Shown here piece by piece: positions 1 to 12,200 of a stretch of DNA of 64,000 nt. A program made the position numbers and the translations under genes. The first letter of the stretch is position 1; the number at the start of each line of letters is the position of its first letter. A model generated the notes under the pieces. The model saw only the letters and a program-made list of their open reading frames with translations. It ran no database searches and was not told the origin of the DNA. The DNA comes from Tridacna crocea. Lineage: Eukaryota > Mollusca > Bivalvia > Cardiida > Cardiidae. The stretch is taken from contig OX031065.1 in assembly GCA_943736015.1 (NCBI GenBank), positions 43,696,992-43,760,991 on the forward strand, read 5' to 3'.

Positions 1-1345
1 TAAAAAAATAAGAGTAAGAATAAACTGAATGTTTGCACTCTAGCAGAAAAAAAAAACGTGGAAAACGGAGCAATTGTTGAAAAATACAAATATATTGCTT
101 TGATTAAATATACCTCTCAGCTGTAAATAAATGTGGATAATTGTGATTTTCAAAAAATGAATGAAAAAAAAAAAAACTATTTCAGTCTCTATTTTATGTT
201 TCATCGACCATGAGAAGGAAAGCTTTTGGAACATTTTTTGGGGAAAAAGCGGAAGGTTCAGGTAATAAGCATTTCTTCTTTTCTCATAATATTTTCTAAC
301 CATTCGAGTAGAAATCCTCTCGATTGTGCTAAGTTGAAAGGTCATATTAAATTTAGACATGTGTAGACTTTTTTCCTGCTGCTTCGTACAAAGTTAATAG
401 GTGAAAAAAAGGAAATTCGATTTTGCAGCAAACACAAAGTCGGAATGCACCTTTCTCGTAAAAGACCGTGGATTTAATCCTCATAGATCGACTAAGACCT
501 ATAGAGGACAATAAATTGTATCTACAAGTGCAATGGAATGAATCAAATGCACTAATAAAAATTACAGCCATTTTTGTTCTGCACTTAAATATACAAATGT
601 GAAGTTGGCCGTGTTACGACATGCACTTAATTGAGAATGACGACAGCATAATCACCGGTAATGTGCTGAATGCAGTAAACTGGTTGCGAATGCGGTCCTA
701 TATGTGGAAGAAGCTCTATGGTATCAGATTTATTTTTGCGTAGCAATTTATTTTCCTTTTTTTCATCCTTGAATTAGTAAAGTTGATAAAATTTGCCTCT
801 GCTGTAATGGACTTTAATCACGCAAATCTTGCAACGTGGGTTAAAAGTGGATACATGTAAATGTGCTAACAGAGGCGCTTCAAAAGACTTCAATTTACCA
901 CTTTTCTTCTCCGGGAAAATATTTACGTGCCTCTCAGCAGTCTTATTTTGTTTTCATCATGACTAACGAAGAACTCGCTCATGATATAGAGGATACATGT
1001 ATAGTTGTAAGGACCAAAAAAGAAGACTCATGAAAAGCACATTGAGAAAAGGAGAAAACGCAAGTTACCAAATATTTTGTCCACATACAGCAATATAATC
1101 TACCCTATCCGAAACAATCCCTTCCTATCAATGTTCTATCAATGTATAAAAGAAAGTCTGAGTCAACTCTTAATGACAATGAATAGATCTAGATCTGTAT
1201 CTAAAATTATCAAGGCCATCCGGCCGATAATGCAGAAAAATACATTTTAAAGAAAAAAAAAATTGACATAACAGACAAGTTACGTCCCTTCTATTACCAT
1301 GTTTACCGTTAACATGATCAAAAATATAGTTAATCTTACAAACTA
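1..1345. other. Region without recognised gene
   Basis: AT-rich sequence. Short open frames on the minus strand are low complexity and rich in F, I and K, so I do not call them genes. A possible scrap of the TTAA MITE core (gagaaaaggagaaaacgc) lies near 1043-1062. Nothing else was recognised. Confidence 0.5.
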
Positions 1346-2565
1346 ATAGTGCAAGTAGACCCCATTCACCAGAGCCATGTTTCTTGACGGATGAAAATTT
1401 CACGAACAAATTTGAAAAGGGTCACACAAGGAATATTGCTGTGAAATTAATATACAATCTGACCAGCCGTTTCAGAAAAGAAGAATTTTCAAGAATTTCT
1501 TCATTATCAAAACTGCACGTAACCCCCATTCACCAGATCTCTGTTTCTTGACGAATCAAAATTTCGCAAACAATTTTTAAAAAGTGTTACCCAAGGAACA
1601 TCTCTGTGAAATCATTTCAATATCTGACCATCTGTTTCAGAGAAAAAGAATGTTCAAGAATTTCTTCATATCTACATGTACATGTATATAGTGCAAGTAG
1701 ACCTCATTCACCAGAGGCATGTTTCTTGACCTATCAAAATTTAGCGAACAATTTTTAAAAAGGGTCACCCAACAAACATTGCTGTGAAATTATTTTAAAA
1801 TCTAACTAGCCATTTCAGAGAAGAAGAATTTTCAAGAATTTCCTCATTTCCATTTAGTGCAAGAAGCCCCCATTCACCAGAGCCACTTTTCCTAGACCGA
1901 TCAAAATTTCGTGAACATTTTTGAAAAGGGTCACCCAAGGAACATATCTGTGAAATTATTTCAAAATCTGACCAGCCGTTTCAGAGAAGAAACATTTTCA
2001 AGAATTTCTTTATGTCCGTATAGTGCAAGTAACCCCCATTCGCCAGAGCCATGTTTCTTGACGGATTAAAATTTCGCAAACAATTTTTTAAAACGTTTAC
2101 CCAAAGAACATCCTTGAGAAATTATTTCAAAATCTGACCAGTGGTTTCAGAGAAGAAGAATATTTAGTAATTTCTTCATTTCTGTATAGTGCAAGTAGCC
2201 CCCATTCATCAGAGCCATTTTTCTTCACGGATCAAAATTTCACAAACACGTTCTGAAAAGGTTCACCCAAGGAACATCTCTGTGAAATTATTTTAAAATC
2301 TGGCAAGCGGATTCAGAGAAGATGTTTCAAGAATTTCTTAGAAAAGTCCATTTGGATGCAATGGCAACCAGAGTTTTTGACGGAATCAAATTCTGTGAAC
2401 AAATTTTAAAGAGGATCCTCAAGGAACATTCCAGCCAAGTTTGGTCCAAATTGGCCCAGTGGTTTTGGAGGAGTTGATGTTTAAAGAATTGTTGACGACG
2501 CAGGACGAACACAAGGTGATCCTACAAGCTCCCCTTGAGCACGCTGTGCTCAGGTGAGCTAAAAA
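1346..2565 (+). mobile_element. Helentron-like (pearl/HINE-type) element, family 1, 5' truncated
   Basis: The element is made of about six diverged direct units of roughly 165 bp, each with the landmarks TAGTGCAAGTAGCCCCCATT, CACCAGAGCCATGTTTCTTG and TTTCAGAGAAGAAGAATTTT. It ends in a unique 3' domain that includes GACGACGCAGGACGAACAC, a hairpin (TTGAGCACgctGTGCTCA) and the terminal CAGGTGAGCTAAAAA. The 5' hairpin end seen in its relatives at 5315 and 18244 is missing. It has no coding capacity, and the short open frames here are translated repeat units. Assignment to Helentron-associated elements rests on known bivalve pearl architecture: about 160-bp core units and a 3' hairpin. Confidence 0.75.
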
Positions 2566-3379
2566 CACTTGGAAAAGCAGAAGACACTGGATTCCAGCAT
2601 TTTCTCCTTTTGAAAAGGTCCTCTGCCAATATGAATGACATCAATTGTCTTAAGTGACGAAACGTCGAAAATTCCTCTTGTGTTTAAATTACGTATCTGC
2701 GTATAGTACGATATAGGCGCTTCGCTTCAACTGAAAGGTTTCTTTATCGGAGCATTCAATATTTGTTTTCCGGGGGAAAAGGGGGCTTTACCGTGGTTAA
2801 GGGAGACTAAATGTCCACTGTGAACGATTTTCAATAGATTTCCATTAATAAATGGTCCATACAATAATTGAATCACGCAAACCTTTCTTTTCATAACTAC
2901 ATAAATCTACTACTTGCTTGATTCCATTAAAAGGGCAATCTTTACATACCCTTCTTCTGCTATTGGTGAAAGCATATTATATGGATGGCGTCAAATTTGC
3001 GTAGAACTTGTAGGGTGCCTTTTTTTGTCCATGTATACTGTTCGTTACTCGTTGTACCCTGTAACCAAGTCTCCGTTTTTGTTAAGAACATGTAATTGTT
3101 TTCAATTGTAATAACAACTGCCCATTGGCGATGAAACAATAACCAACGATGTTTCGTCATGGTTTTGTTAGACATTGATTTGGCTATTGAAGATTCTGTA
3201 GGAATAGAGGTTCACATTATCAGAAAAGAGCGGTTGATACCTATCTTGTGGCAGGAAAACTTTACAAGAGCCGTTGTAGACGGATTCTGCTCCCCTGTTT
3301 TTGTTTGAAAGTGAAGGCTGTCGGTAAATGGTTGGTTACAGGAGAGGAGGGTGTGGGTGAAACAGGCTAATTGTGTTTG
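2566..3379. other. Region without recognised gene
   Basis: A short scrap of TTAA MITE core (ccagcattttctccttttg) lies at 2597-2615. The remainder is unique-looking. Overlapping short frames on both strands at 2914-3175 have no recognisable domain and I do not call them. Confidence 0.4.
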
Positions 3380-4241
3380 GTAGCGTCTGGGGCGGGGCCA
3401 GTTTTGACCCAAGGGGCATCGTTTGACTATATTAGGTAGAGGTCCACTAGGAGATGCTACAGACCAAATATCAAAGCGCTACACTGTCTAGTTTCAGAGA
3501 AGAAGATTTTCAAAGTTTTCCTTCTTTCTTCCTATGCTCAAACTTGTGACCCCCGGGATGGGGCCAGTTTTGACCCAGAGGCATCATTTGAAAAAAAAAA
3601 TTGGTAGAGGATCGCTACATATAAAATATCAAAGTTATATGCCTTCAAGCTTTAGAGGAGAATATTTTAAAGTTTTCCTTCTTTCTTCCTATGCTCAAAC
3701 TTGTGATTCCCGGTGTGGAGCCAGTTTTGACCGCAGGGACATCATTTGAACAAACTTGCTAGATGTCTATTAGGAGAAAAAAAATGGTAGAGGATCGCTA
3801 CATACAAAATATCAAAGTTCTATGCCTTCAAGCTTTAGAGGAGAATATTTTTAAAGTTTTCCTTCTTTATTCCTATGCTCAAACTTGTGACCCCTGTGGT
3901 GGGGCCAGTTTTGACCCAGGGACATTTGAACAAACTTAGTAGATGTCTATTAGGAGAAGCCACATACCAAATATCAAAGCTCTACGCCTTCTAGTTTCAG
4001 AGGAGATTTTTAAAGATTTTCCTTCTTTTAGTTGCCATAGAGTTATTAGTGGAATTCAATTCTTTGAACAACTTTGGTAGAGCTTCACTAAAGGGTCATC
4101 CCTGTCAAGTTTCATCAAGATTGGCCCAGTGGTTTAGGAGAAGATGTTTAAAGAAACTGTTGACGGACGACTAATGACGGACGACGGGCATACGGCGATC
4201 ATAATAGCTCACCTTTAGCACTTTGTGCTAGGGTAAGCTAA
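3380..4241 (+). mobile_element. Helentron-like element, family 2, 5' end unclear
   Basis: Four to five diverged units carry the landmarks CTTGTGACCCCCGGG, GGGGCCAGTTTTGACCC, CAAATATCAAAGCTCTA and TTTCAGAGGAGAA. The 3' domain has ACGGACGACTAATGACGGAC and a hairpin (TAGCACtttGTGCTA), and ends GGGTAAGCTAAC. The units resemble those of the element at 34754-35828, so I treat the two as one family. No 5' AACAAGAG terminus was found. It is non-coding. Confidence 0.65.
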
Positions 4242-4550
4242 CAAGGGCACATGGTGAAACTTTAAATAAAGAAATATAATGATGTGAAATATTTAGAAGT
4301 TTTGACGAAAACCGAAGGAGATTCAAGGAAAAATTGGAATTTTACAAGTAACACCCTTATTTTCAAGACAAAGCCTCATATCGGAAAACCGGGAAAAAAT
4401 ACCACCTCAATATCCTATGGAGCTCATACATGAAGTTTCATCTAATTTGGTCCAAGGGTTGTGGGAAAAATGGCTTCGGACGGTCAGACGGACGTACAGA
4501 CGAAGCGGCGACAATATGTTCCCCCTTCGGGGTGCATGATAAATAAACGG
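4242..4550 (+). mobile_element. Possible short Helentron-like element with CCCCTTCGGGG 3' end
   Basis: Directly after the previous element, AACAAGGGCACATGGTGAAA resembles a degenerate 5' terminus. Near 4485-4545 lie GGACGGTCAGACGGACGTAC and the hairpin CCCCCTTCGGGGTGCATGATAAA, the style of 3' end seen in other molluscan elements of this design. I infer a short non-autonomous element. The boundaries are approximate. Confidence 0.4.
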
Positions 4551-4604
4551 ACCATGAAAGTAAGAGCTTAAAATGCTCTTAACGCCATCCACTCTTGTTT
4601 TCAC

Positions 4605-4797
4605 TTTACCAAACTACAAAATAGAAGTCTAATTTCAATGCATTTGCCGACGACAAAATAAACGTTTTTTTTTTTTTAATTTCACATAAGATTTTAAAAA
4701 AGGGTACAAAACAGAGAGGACAAAATGCTGGTGATCAGCATTTTCTCCTTTTCGAACAATGTTTCATTTCCAAAGGGCTGTTTCTACGTGGTTATTA
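4605..4797 (-). mobile_element. TTAA palindromic MITE, degraded
   Basis: The landmarks TTTACCAAACTACAAAAT, GCATTTGCCGACGACAAAAT and the core palindrome AAAATGCTGGTGATCAGCATTTT are in order, but the right terminus has decayed. It is a member of the family described at 22355-22583. Confidence 0.6.
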
Positions 4798-5314
4798 AAA
4801 CTCACGATTGTGAGAGTTCACCATAATTAAGCTTCCATTGTGGCAGTCGAATCATAGAGTATAAGTAAACTTTTAAGCTCGAAATGAGATTCATTTTAAA
4901 CAAAAAGCAGGAGACAAACTGAAATTGATAAAGAACAGACTCGAACGCAAAAAGATTCGGTGTCGGTAAAAGGAAAACTACTCGACACGACACGGCTTGT
5001 TTCTATAATTTGTCCAACGGTATTGTGCTGCCAGACGAAAATGTCGCTGTAGGTTGGTAAACAATAATTCTGCATAATGTAAAATTTTCCTTTTTGCTTA
5101 TCCTCTTTAGAAATGGTAATAGATACCAAGAATGAATTCCGGTGGTTTCTTCCAAACCTTGCGACATTAAAGCAAATTGCAGTAATGTTAATTGCAAAAA
5201 CGTGCAGAGGGAGAAAATGCATGCATAAGGTTATAAAATTTGTGGCCAAGAAATAAATCCAGCCTCGTGTCCATAAAATATTACCAGGCATATTTCGAAA
5301 GACCTACAAGAAAA

Positions 5315-6920
5315 ACAAGAGGGCCAAGATGGCCCTGGACCGCTCACCTGAATTTTTTGAGAGGACCATAGCTTTTTTTTTTTGAAGGTTTTGAAATACT
5401 GAAAACTAAATCATCATTTTGCCAAGCAATTTTTAAAAGGTCACCTGTAAAAGTCCTCTCAAAATCTGACCAGCAGTTTCAGAAAAGAAGAATTTTTAGG
5501 ATTTTCTTAATTTCCGTACAGTGCAAGTAGCCCCCATTCACTAGAGCCATGTTTCTTGACCTATCAAAATTTCACGAACACATTTTGAAAAAGGCCATTC
5601 AAGGAATATTTCAGTGAAACAATTTTCAAATCTGACCAGCCGTTTCAGAGAAGAATTTTCAAGAATTTCTTCATTTTCATATAGTGCAAGTAGCCCCCAT
5701 TCACAAGAGCAATGTTTCTCGACGAATCAAACTTTCACGAACAATTTTCGAAAAGGGTCACCCAAGGAATATCTCTGTGAAAATTTTCCAAAATCTGACC
5801 AGCCGTTTCAGAGGAGAAGAATTTTAAAGAATTTCTTCATTGCCCTATAGTGCAAGTAGCCTCCATTCACCAGAGCCATGTTTCTTGATGAATTAAAATT
5901 TTGCGAACAAGTTTTGAAAAGGGTCATCCAAGGAACATTTCTGTGAAATTATTTCAAAATCTGACCAACCGTTCGAGAGAATAACAATTTTTAAGAATGT
6001 CTTCATTTCCCTATAGCGCAAGTAGCCCCCATTCACCAGAGCCATGTTTCTTGACGGATCAAAATTTCACGAACAAGTTTTGAAAAGGGTCATCCAAGGA
6101 ACATTTCTGTGAAGTTATTTTAAAATCTGGCCAGCGATTTCAGAGAAGTTAATTTTTTAAGAATTTTTTCATTTCCCTACAGTGCAAGAAGCCCCCATTC
6201 ACCAGAGCCATGTTTCTTGACAGATCAAAATTTCGCGAACAATTTTTGAAAAAGATCATCAAAGGAACATGTCTGTGAAATTATTTAAAAATCTGACCAG
6301 CGATTACAAAGAAGAAGAATTTTTAAGAATTTCTTCATTCAGTCTGTATAGTGCAAAAAGCCCCCATTCACCAGAGCCATGTTTCTTGACCAATCAAAAT
6401 TTCGCGAACAAATTTTGAAAATGGTCACCCAAGGAACATCTGTGAGAAATTATTTTAAAATCTGGCCAGCGGTTTCAGAGAAGAAAATTTTTAAAAAATT
6501 TCTTCATTTCTGTATAGTGCAAGAAGCCCCCATTCACCAGAGCCATGTTTCTTGACCAATCAAAATTTCGCGAACATTTTTTGAAAAGGGTCACCAAAGG
6601 AGCATCTGTGTGAAATTATTTTAAAATCTGGCCAGTGGTTTAAGAGAAGAAGATTTTTAAAGAATTTCCTAAAAAAATTCTATTTCGTTGCCATAGCAAC
6701 CAGAGTTTTGGACGGAATCATATTCTGTGAACAATTTTTAAAGAGGACCTCCCAAGGAACATTCCAGCCAAGTTTGGTCCAAATCCGCCCAGCAGTTTAG
6801 GAGGAGTTGATGTTTAAAGAATTGTTGACGACGCACGACGCACTGATGCACGACGGACGACGGACACCGGGTAATCCTAAAAGCTCCCCTTGAGCACGTT
6901 GTGCTCAGGTGAGCTAAAAA
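5315..6920 (+). mobile_element. Complete Helentron-like element, family 1
   Basis: This is the best complete family 1 copy. The 5' end is ACAAGAGGGCCAAGATGGCC, in which GGGCCaagatGGCCC forms a hairpin, followed by CGCTCACCTG. It then has eight or nine diverged direct units of about 165 bp, then a unique 3' domain with repeated GACGGACGAC-type triplets, the hairpin GAGCACgttGTGCTC and the terminus CAGGTGAGCTAAAAA. The 5' GCTCACCTG is the reverse complement of the 3' CAGGTGAGC, i.e. subterminal inverted repeats as known for Helentrons and their non-autonomous derivatives. No protein is encoded, so mobilisation would need a Rep-helicase supplied elsewhere. Confidence 0.8.
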
Positions 6921-7005
6921 GAAAGCTAGAAACATATTCAAGGGGTGTATCCTAATGACCCTTTGCAAAGTAAAGTAAGAGAAATGGATTTAATTGGCTA
7001 GAAAA

Positions 7006-8660
7006 ACAAGAGGGCCATGATGGCCCTGTATCGCTCCACTGGCTTTTTAACCCTTTACCACACAAATTGAAGTGTTCATGACCATGAAAAAGAGGGCCTT
7101 CAAAAACAATGAACGCTGTCAGGCAGTACAAGCAGGTTAATTCATTAGCATGAAAGGTAAAATCCTTGGAAAAATAAGCTGAATGATAGAAACCTTACTC
7201 TGAATTTATTATTCACATTATGTGAGCATAACTATTAGCATCAAAAAAATGAGTAACACTTGAAAACAGAATATTTTCTATCAAAAAACTTAATGTCTAG
7301 CACCAATCATGTATCAATGCAGTTTGATAATCAAGGGAGGTAAATAGTACCAAACTTTATCTTTCATAAAAGAGTTATTTCCCTTGATCAATGTATAAAT
7401 TAAAGTGACTATATCTTGAGGCCCATGTTAAACTTGTGATCCCTGGATGGAGCCAATTTTGACCCCAAACCTACAATATAAAACTAGAATGTGTGGTTAT
7501 AAACACGAAGATTTTTTAATCTTGCCCAATAAAAAGCCCTGTACGACAAGTTTGCTCAATAAAAGGCTCTGTAAAATATGTGACCCATGAGACAGGTTTA
7601 TAAAGCCAATGTAAAACTTGTGACCCCTGGGATGGGGTCAAACTTGACCCCCAAAGTTAAAATTTTGGCCCTCTTGGTAGAAGCCCATTAGATAAAGCCA
7701 CATGCAAAATTTGGTAGCGCTAGGCCTTATGGCTATGTGCTAGTAGATTATTAAAGTTTCCCTATATAAGCCAATGCAAAACTTGTGATCCCCTGTGACG
7801 GGAGCTAAATTTGACCCCAGGGCTATACTTTTGGGTACCCTTGGTAGAGACCCCCTAGATAAAGCTACATGCAAAATTTGATAGCCTTAGTCCTTATAGC
7901 TAGGTGCGACAAGATTTTGAAAATTTTCCCTATTTAAGCCCATGTAAAATTTGTTACCCCCGGGGCGGGGCCAAATTTGACCCCTGGGCTATAAGTTGGA
8001 AACCCTTAGTAGAGGTCCACTAGATAAAGCTACATGCCAAATTTGGTAGCCCTAGGCCCTATGGCTAGGTGGAAGAAGAATTTTGAAGTTCTCCCTATAT
8101 AAGCCCATGTAAAACTTGTTACCCCCGGGGTGGGGCCAATTTTGACCCCAGGGCTATAATTTAGACACTCTTGGTAGAGGTCCACTAAATAAAACAACAT
8201 CCCAAATTTGGTAGCCCTAGGCCCTATGCCTAGGTAGAAGAGGAGTTTTAAAGTTCTCCCTAAATAAGCCCATGTAAAACTTGTGACCCCCGGGGCAGGG
8301 CCAATTTGGACCCCAGGGCTATAATTTGAAGAAAGTTGGTAGAGGTCCACTAGATAAAGCTACATGCCAAATTTGGTAGCTCTAGGCCTTACGGTTTCAG
8401 ACAAGAAGATTTTCAAAGATTTTCAAAATTTTTCAGTTTTGTTGCCATGGCAACCAGAGTTTTTGAAGGAATTAAATTCTTTCAAAAAATTCTGAAGAGG
8501 ACTATGGCAGGATCATTTCTGTGAAGTTTCATCAAAATTGGATGGGTAGTTTCAGAGAAGAAGATGTTTAAAGAAAAAGTTAACGCACGGACGGACGGAC
8601 GCACGACGGACAACGGGCCATAACATAAGCCCGCTGGCCTTCGGCCAGTGGAGCTAAAAA
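7006..8660 (+). mobile_element. Complete Helentron-like element, family 3
   Basis: The 5' end ACAAGAGGGCCATGATGGCC is followed by CGCTCCACTGGC. A unique 5' domain of about 400 bp precedes five or six tandem units of about 165 bp with the landmarks GGCCAATTTTGACCCC, CCACTAGATAAAGC and CAAATTTGGTAGCCCTAGGC. The 3' domain has ACGGACGGACGGACGCACGA, the hairpin CTGGCCttcGGCCAG and the terminus GTGGAGCTAAAAA. The 3' GCCAGTGGAGC is the reverse complement of the 5' GCTCCACTGGC. The element is non-coding. The copy at 62430-63190 belongs to the same family. Confidence 0.8.
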
Positions 8661-9144
8661 TCCACACATTTTCTGATATTTCACAGCTGTTTTAAAGGAT
8701 AATCTCATAATATTGAACAGCGTGAATTCAAGGTCAAACTAGGTGGCCTGTGCACTCTGATCTTAAATCTATCCTGTCAGCAGAAACAACTATGTAAGTC
8801 GCTGGCAGAAAACTAGATCAAAAGCTGCCAGGTCGTCCCTTTCCCCCCTTTTTTTCTGTACCTTTGCTTTTTTTGCCATCGACTTCCAGCCGATAAACGT
8901 CTCAGTGCGACAACTTCAGAAGCAATTTTTATAGTTGCAATAATAGAGAAGAATGATCTACTGTCAAGGCAATAAATCCTTTAATCCTTAGCCTGCTTTG
9001 GCGAACTGAAGGACCTTTTGTGGACAGTGTAGATTAAGACCATGGTGTATGGAACGTGCAGTATTTATTCGTTACCAAATCTACACTATCCGATAAGGAT
9101 ATTTCTCTCACAAAAAGAAGAAGAAACTTTGCCATAGCAACATC
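8661..9144. other. Region without recognised gene; possible MITE scrap
   Basis: GGACAGTGTAGATTAAGACC near 9023 and ATCTACACTATCCG near 9080 resemble the ends of the hairpin family best seen at 57711-57777. The region otherwise has no recognised feature. Confidence 0.4.
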
Positions 9145-9345
9145 TAGGCCCGTATTCACCAACCATTCTTAAGAACGTTCTTGTTCTTATTCTTCAGAAT
9201 TTTGTCCAAGTGAAAGTAACAGAGCTTCTGATTGGCTAAACCAAATGGTTTAGCCAATCAGAAGTTCTGTTACTTTCACAGTCGGAAAAATTTGAAGAAT
9301 AAGACAAAGAATATTCTTAAGAATGGTTGGTGAATACGGGCCCTG
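9145..9345. mobile_element. Palindromic MITE, family A
   Basis: A near-perfect inverted repeat of about 200 bp. The outer arms are GGCCCGTATTCACCAACCAT and its complement ATGGTTGGTGAATACGGGCC. The centre is CTGATTGGCTAAACCAaATGGTTTAGCCAATCAG. Relatives are at 13543, 14827 and 15518. No internal gene, so this is a folded-back non-autonomous DNA element. Confidence 0.8.
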
Positions 9346-10731
9346 GGGTTTTACAATCAGCCTTCACGTCATCAGAAGATTGAGGGTTAAAGAACCATTC
9401 AAACCCACCTCTTGTACCTCACCCACGTCAACAGCTTTTGAAAAGAAAAAAATCTAACAATCATCTGACCCTTCTCAAAATGTAAATACTATTTTCATTT
9501 CCCCGTGGATAACGAATGTTTGTTACAATGCTGAAAAACGGACAATAATGCACTGCAACGAAGGAACTTCTTGCTTTTCCAAAAATGTGTGAACAATTTT
9601 ATTCCAAATAGACATTTTACACACTACAAATTTCTCCTTTCTGCCTCTTGCACCAGTTGCAAAATTTAGAAAAAAAAAAAGATATTCCATGGTCCTTTCA
9701 TAATTTGAAGGAATCCATTAATTAAGTGACTGGCTACATTTTCCCGAAACAATGAATAGGTGAAGACTAGAAATATATTTTTATGGTTGTGGATTTGTAG
9801 TAATCTAGTTCAACAATTTCCCGACTAAAACAAAATTGTCAACGAGTTGTATGTGTACGTATTTTAGCTCTTTTCATAATTACTTACACCAGAACCGGTG
9901 TACATATCAATAACTTCCTGAATTATCTTGAATAAATGCTTCAAGAAATATCATATCTAGATTTAGTTGACGACAAATCAAATGTGGTTTACACTAAGAT
10001 ATTCTTCTAAGAAAAGATTCGAAATATTGGGAGAAACGTGCAAAATGGTTACTAGCATTTTCTTCTTTAACTACAGTGGTCTAAAAGCTTTCTTATGCAA
10101 GGTCGATAATACACGATTCTATGATCACTGATGGCTAAACTGGTGGCGCAAAATGTGTTCTAGGGCAAGGTATGAACCAACACTAGCCTAGAAATGTTGA
10201 ATCCAAGAAAAGGCTTGATTTGTGAGCGGTCGCCATAATATGAATAAAATCCTATTGGAAGAAACGTTAACGACACAAAGTAAATCCCTCTGCTACCGCC
10301 TATGGAGCTCTACAAGGTTCCGGGCGTATATTAAAAAAGTTCAACTTTTTCTTAGTATTCTTTAACTCGTTAGATAAGTTTGCTCCAAGATGAACCATGA
10401 CATTTTAATTTCAAAAACCGAATTTCATCCAAAAGACATGTATAAAGCTGAAGACATTAAACACGCAATGTCGCTCAATATGAGGTTAAACTGGTTACCG
10501 TTTTGGTTTTGGTTTTCAGAATTATAACTCTCCTGTCTAAACAGAGGACAAGTATTTCAAAACAAGGAAATATTTCATTTGAATGATACTGAAAACACTG
10601 GATGATTAAAATGAAAACGAATGCCACATAACTAGCAACTACGAATTTTCCAACATTACTCTTACCTTGAAACAAAATCTGTAAACTGTGTGTGTGTGTG
10701 TTTTTTAATGAAATGAAGCGAAAATAAGTTT
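9346..10731. other. Region without recognised gene
   Basis: AT-rich and unique-looking. A possible degraded TTAA MITE core (ttactagcattttcttc) lies near 10048-10064. A short GT microsatellite is at 10689-10701. The open frame on the minus strand at 10475-10675 has no recognisable features. Confidence 0.4.
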
Positions 10732-12200
10732 AACAAGAGCGGCAAATTGTCGCAAGATACGCCCGTCTTACCCCAAGTTGTAAAGCTGGGGCATGCACCG
10801 GACAAAATTCAAGTATGAAAAACGACAAAGGGCAATAACTCAAAAATTAAGCAAGCAAGAGTTATCATTCCTGTGCACTGCACTCCCCTTGATGAGATCT
10901 ATCCACCCATGAAATTTCATAACCCTAGCTAGTATAGTTTTGGAGATATTCACCGGACAAAATTCAAGTATGAAAAACGGCAAAGGGCAATAACTCAAAA
11001 AGTAAGCAAGCAAGAGTTAGGGTTCCTGTGCACTGCACTCCCCCTTGATGAGATCTATCCACCCATGAAATTTCATAACCCTAGCTAGTATAGTTTTGGA
11101 GATATTCACCGGACAAAATTCAAGTATGAAAAACGGCAAAGGGCAATAACTCAAAAATTAAGAGAGCAAGAGTTAGGGTTCCTGTGCACTGCACTCCCCC
11201 TTGATGAGATCTATCCACCCATGAAATTTCATAACCCTAGGTAGTATAGTTTTGGAGATATGCTCCGGACAAAATTCAGGTATGAAAAACGACAAAGGGC
11301 AATGACTCAAACATTAAGAGAGCAAGAGTTATGATTCCTGAGCACTGCACTCCCCCTTGATGAGTGAAAAACGCCAAAGGGCAATAACTCAAAAATTAAG
11401 AGAGCAAGAGTTAGGGTTCCTGTGCACTGCACTCCCCCTTGATGAGATCTATCCACCCATGAAATTTCATAACCCTAGCTAGTATAGTTTTGGAGATATG
11501 CTCCGGACAAAATTCAGGTATGAAAAACGACAAAGGGCAATAACTCAAAAATTAAGCAAGCAAGAGTTATGATTCCTAAGCACTGCACTCCCCCTTGATG
11601 AGATCTATCCACCCATGAAATTTTATAACCCTAGCTAGTATAGTTTTGGAGATATTCACCGGACAAAATTCAAAGTATGAAAAACGGCAAAGGGCAATAA
11701 ATGAAAAATAAAGCAAGCAAGAGTTGTGATTCTTGTGCACTGCACTCCCCTTTGATGAGATCTATCCAGCCATGAAATTTCATAACCCTAGCTAGTATAG
11801 TTTTGGAGATATGCTCCGGACAAAATTCAGGTATGAAAAACGGCAAAGGGCAATAACTCAAAAATTAAGCAAGCAAGTGTTATGGTTCCTGTGCACTCCC
11901 CCTCGATGAGATCTATCCACCCATGAAATTTCGTAACCCTAGCTAGTATAGTTTTGGAGATATGCTCCGGACAAAATTCAAGTATGAAAAACGACAAAGG
12001 GCAATAACTCAAAAATTAAGCAAGCAAGAGTTGTGGTTCCTGTGCACTGCACTCCCCCTCGATGAGATCTATTTACCCATGAAATTTCGTAACCCTAGCT
12101 AGAATGGTTTTGGAGATATGCTCCGGACAAAGAACTGGACGCCGCCCGCCCGCCACGGGTGATCCCATAATACGTCCCGTCTTCGACGGGCGTATAAAAA
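10732..12200 (+). mobile_element. Complete Helentron-like element, family 4, with nine tandem units
   Basis: The 5' end AACAAGAGCGGCAAATTGTC has the hairpin GCGGCAAATTGTCGC, then AAGATACGCCCGTC. It is followed by tandem units starting CCGGACAAAATTC at 10798, 10953, 11109, 11265, 11503, 11659, 11815 and 11967, with the last partial copy at 12123. The period is about 152-156 bp, and one unit around 11365 carries a deletion. The 3' domain is GC-rich (GCCGCCCGCCCGCC) and ends in the hairpin CGTCttcGACG and GGGCGTATAAAAA. The 3' GACGGGCGTAT pairs with the 5' ATACGCCCGTC. The units are much more alike than in family 1, suggesting recent homogenisation. The open frames here are only unit translations. 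Confidence 0.85.

Noticed and set aside
4896-5291. 131-codon minus-strand frame with hydrophobic segments
   Set aside because: AT-driven composition, overlapping frames of similar length on the same strand, and no recognisable family or splice sites.
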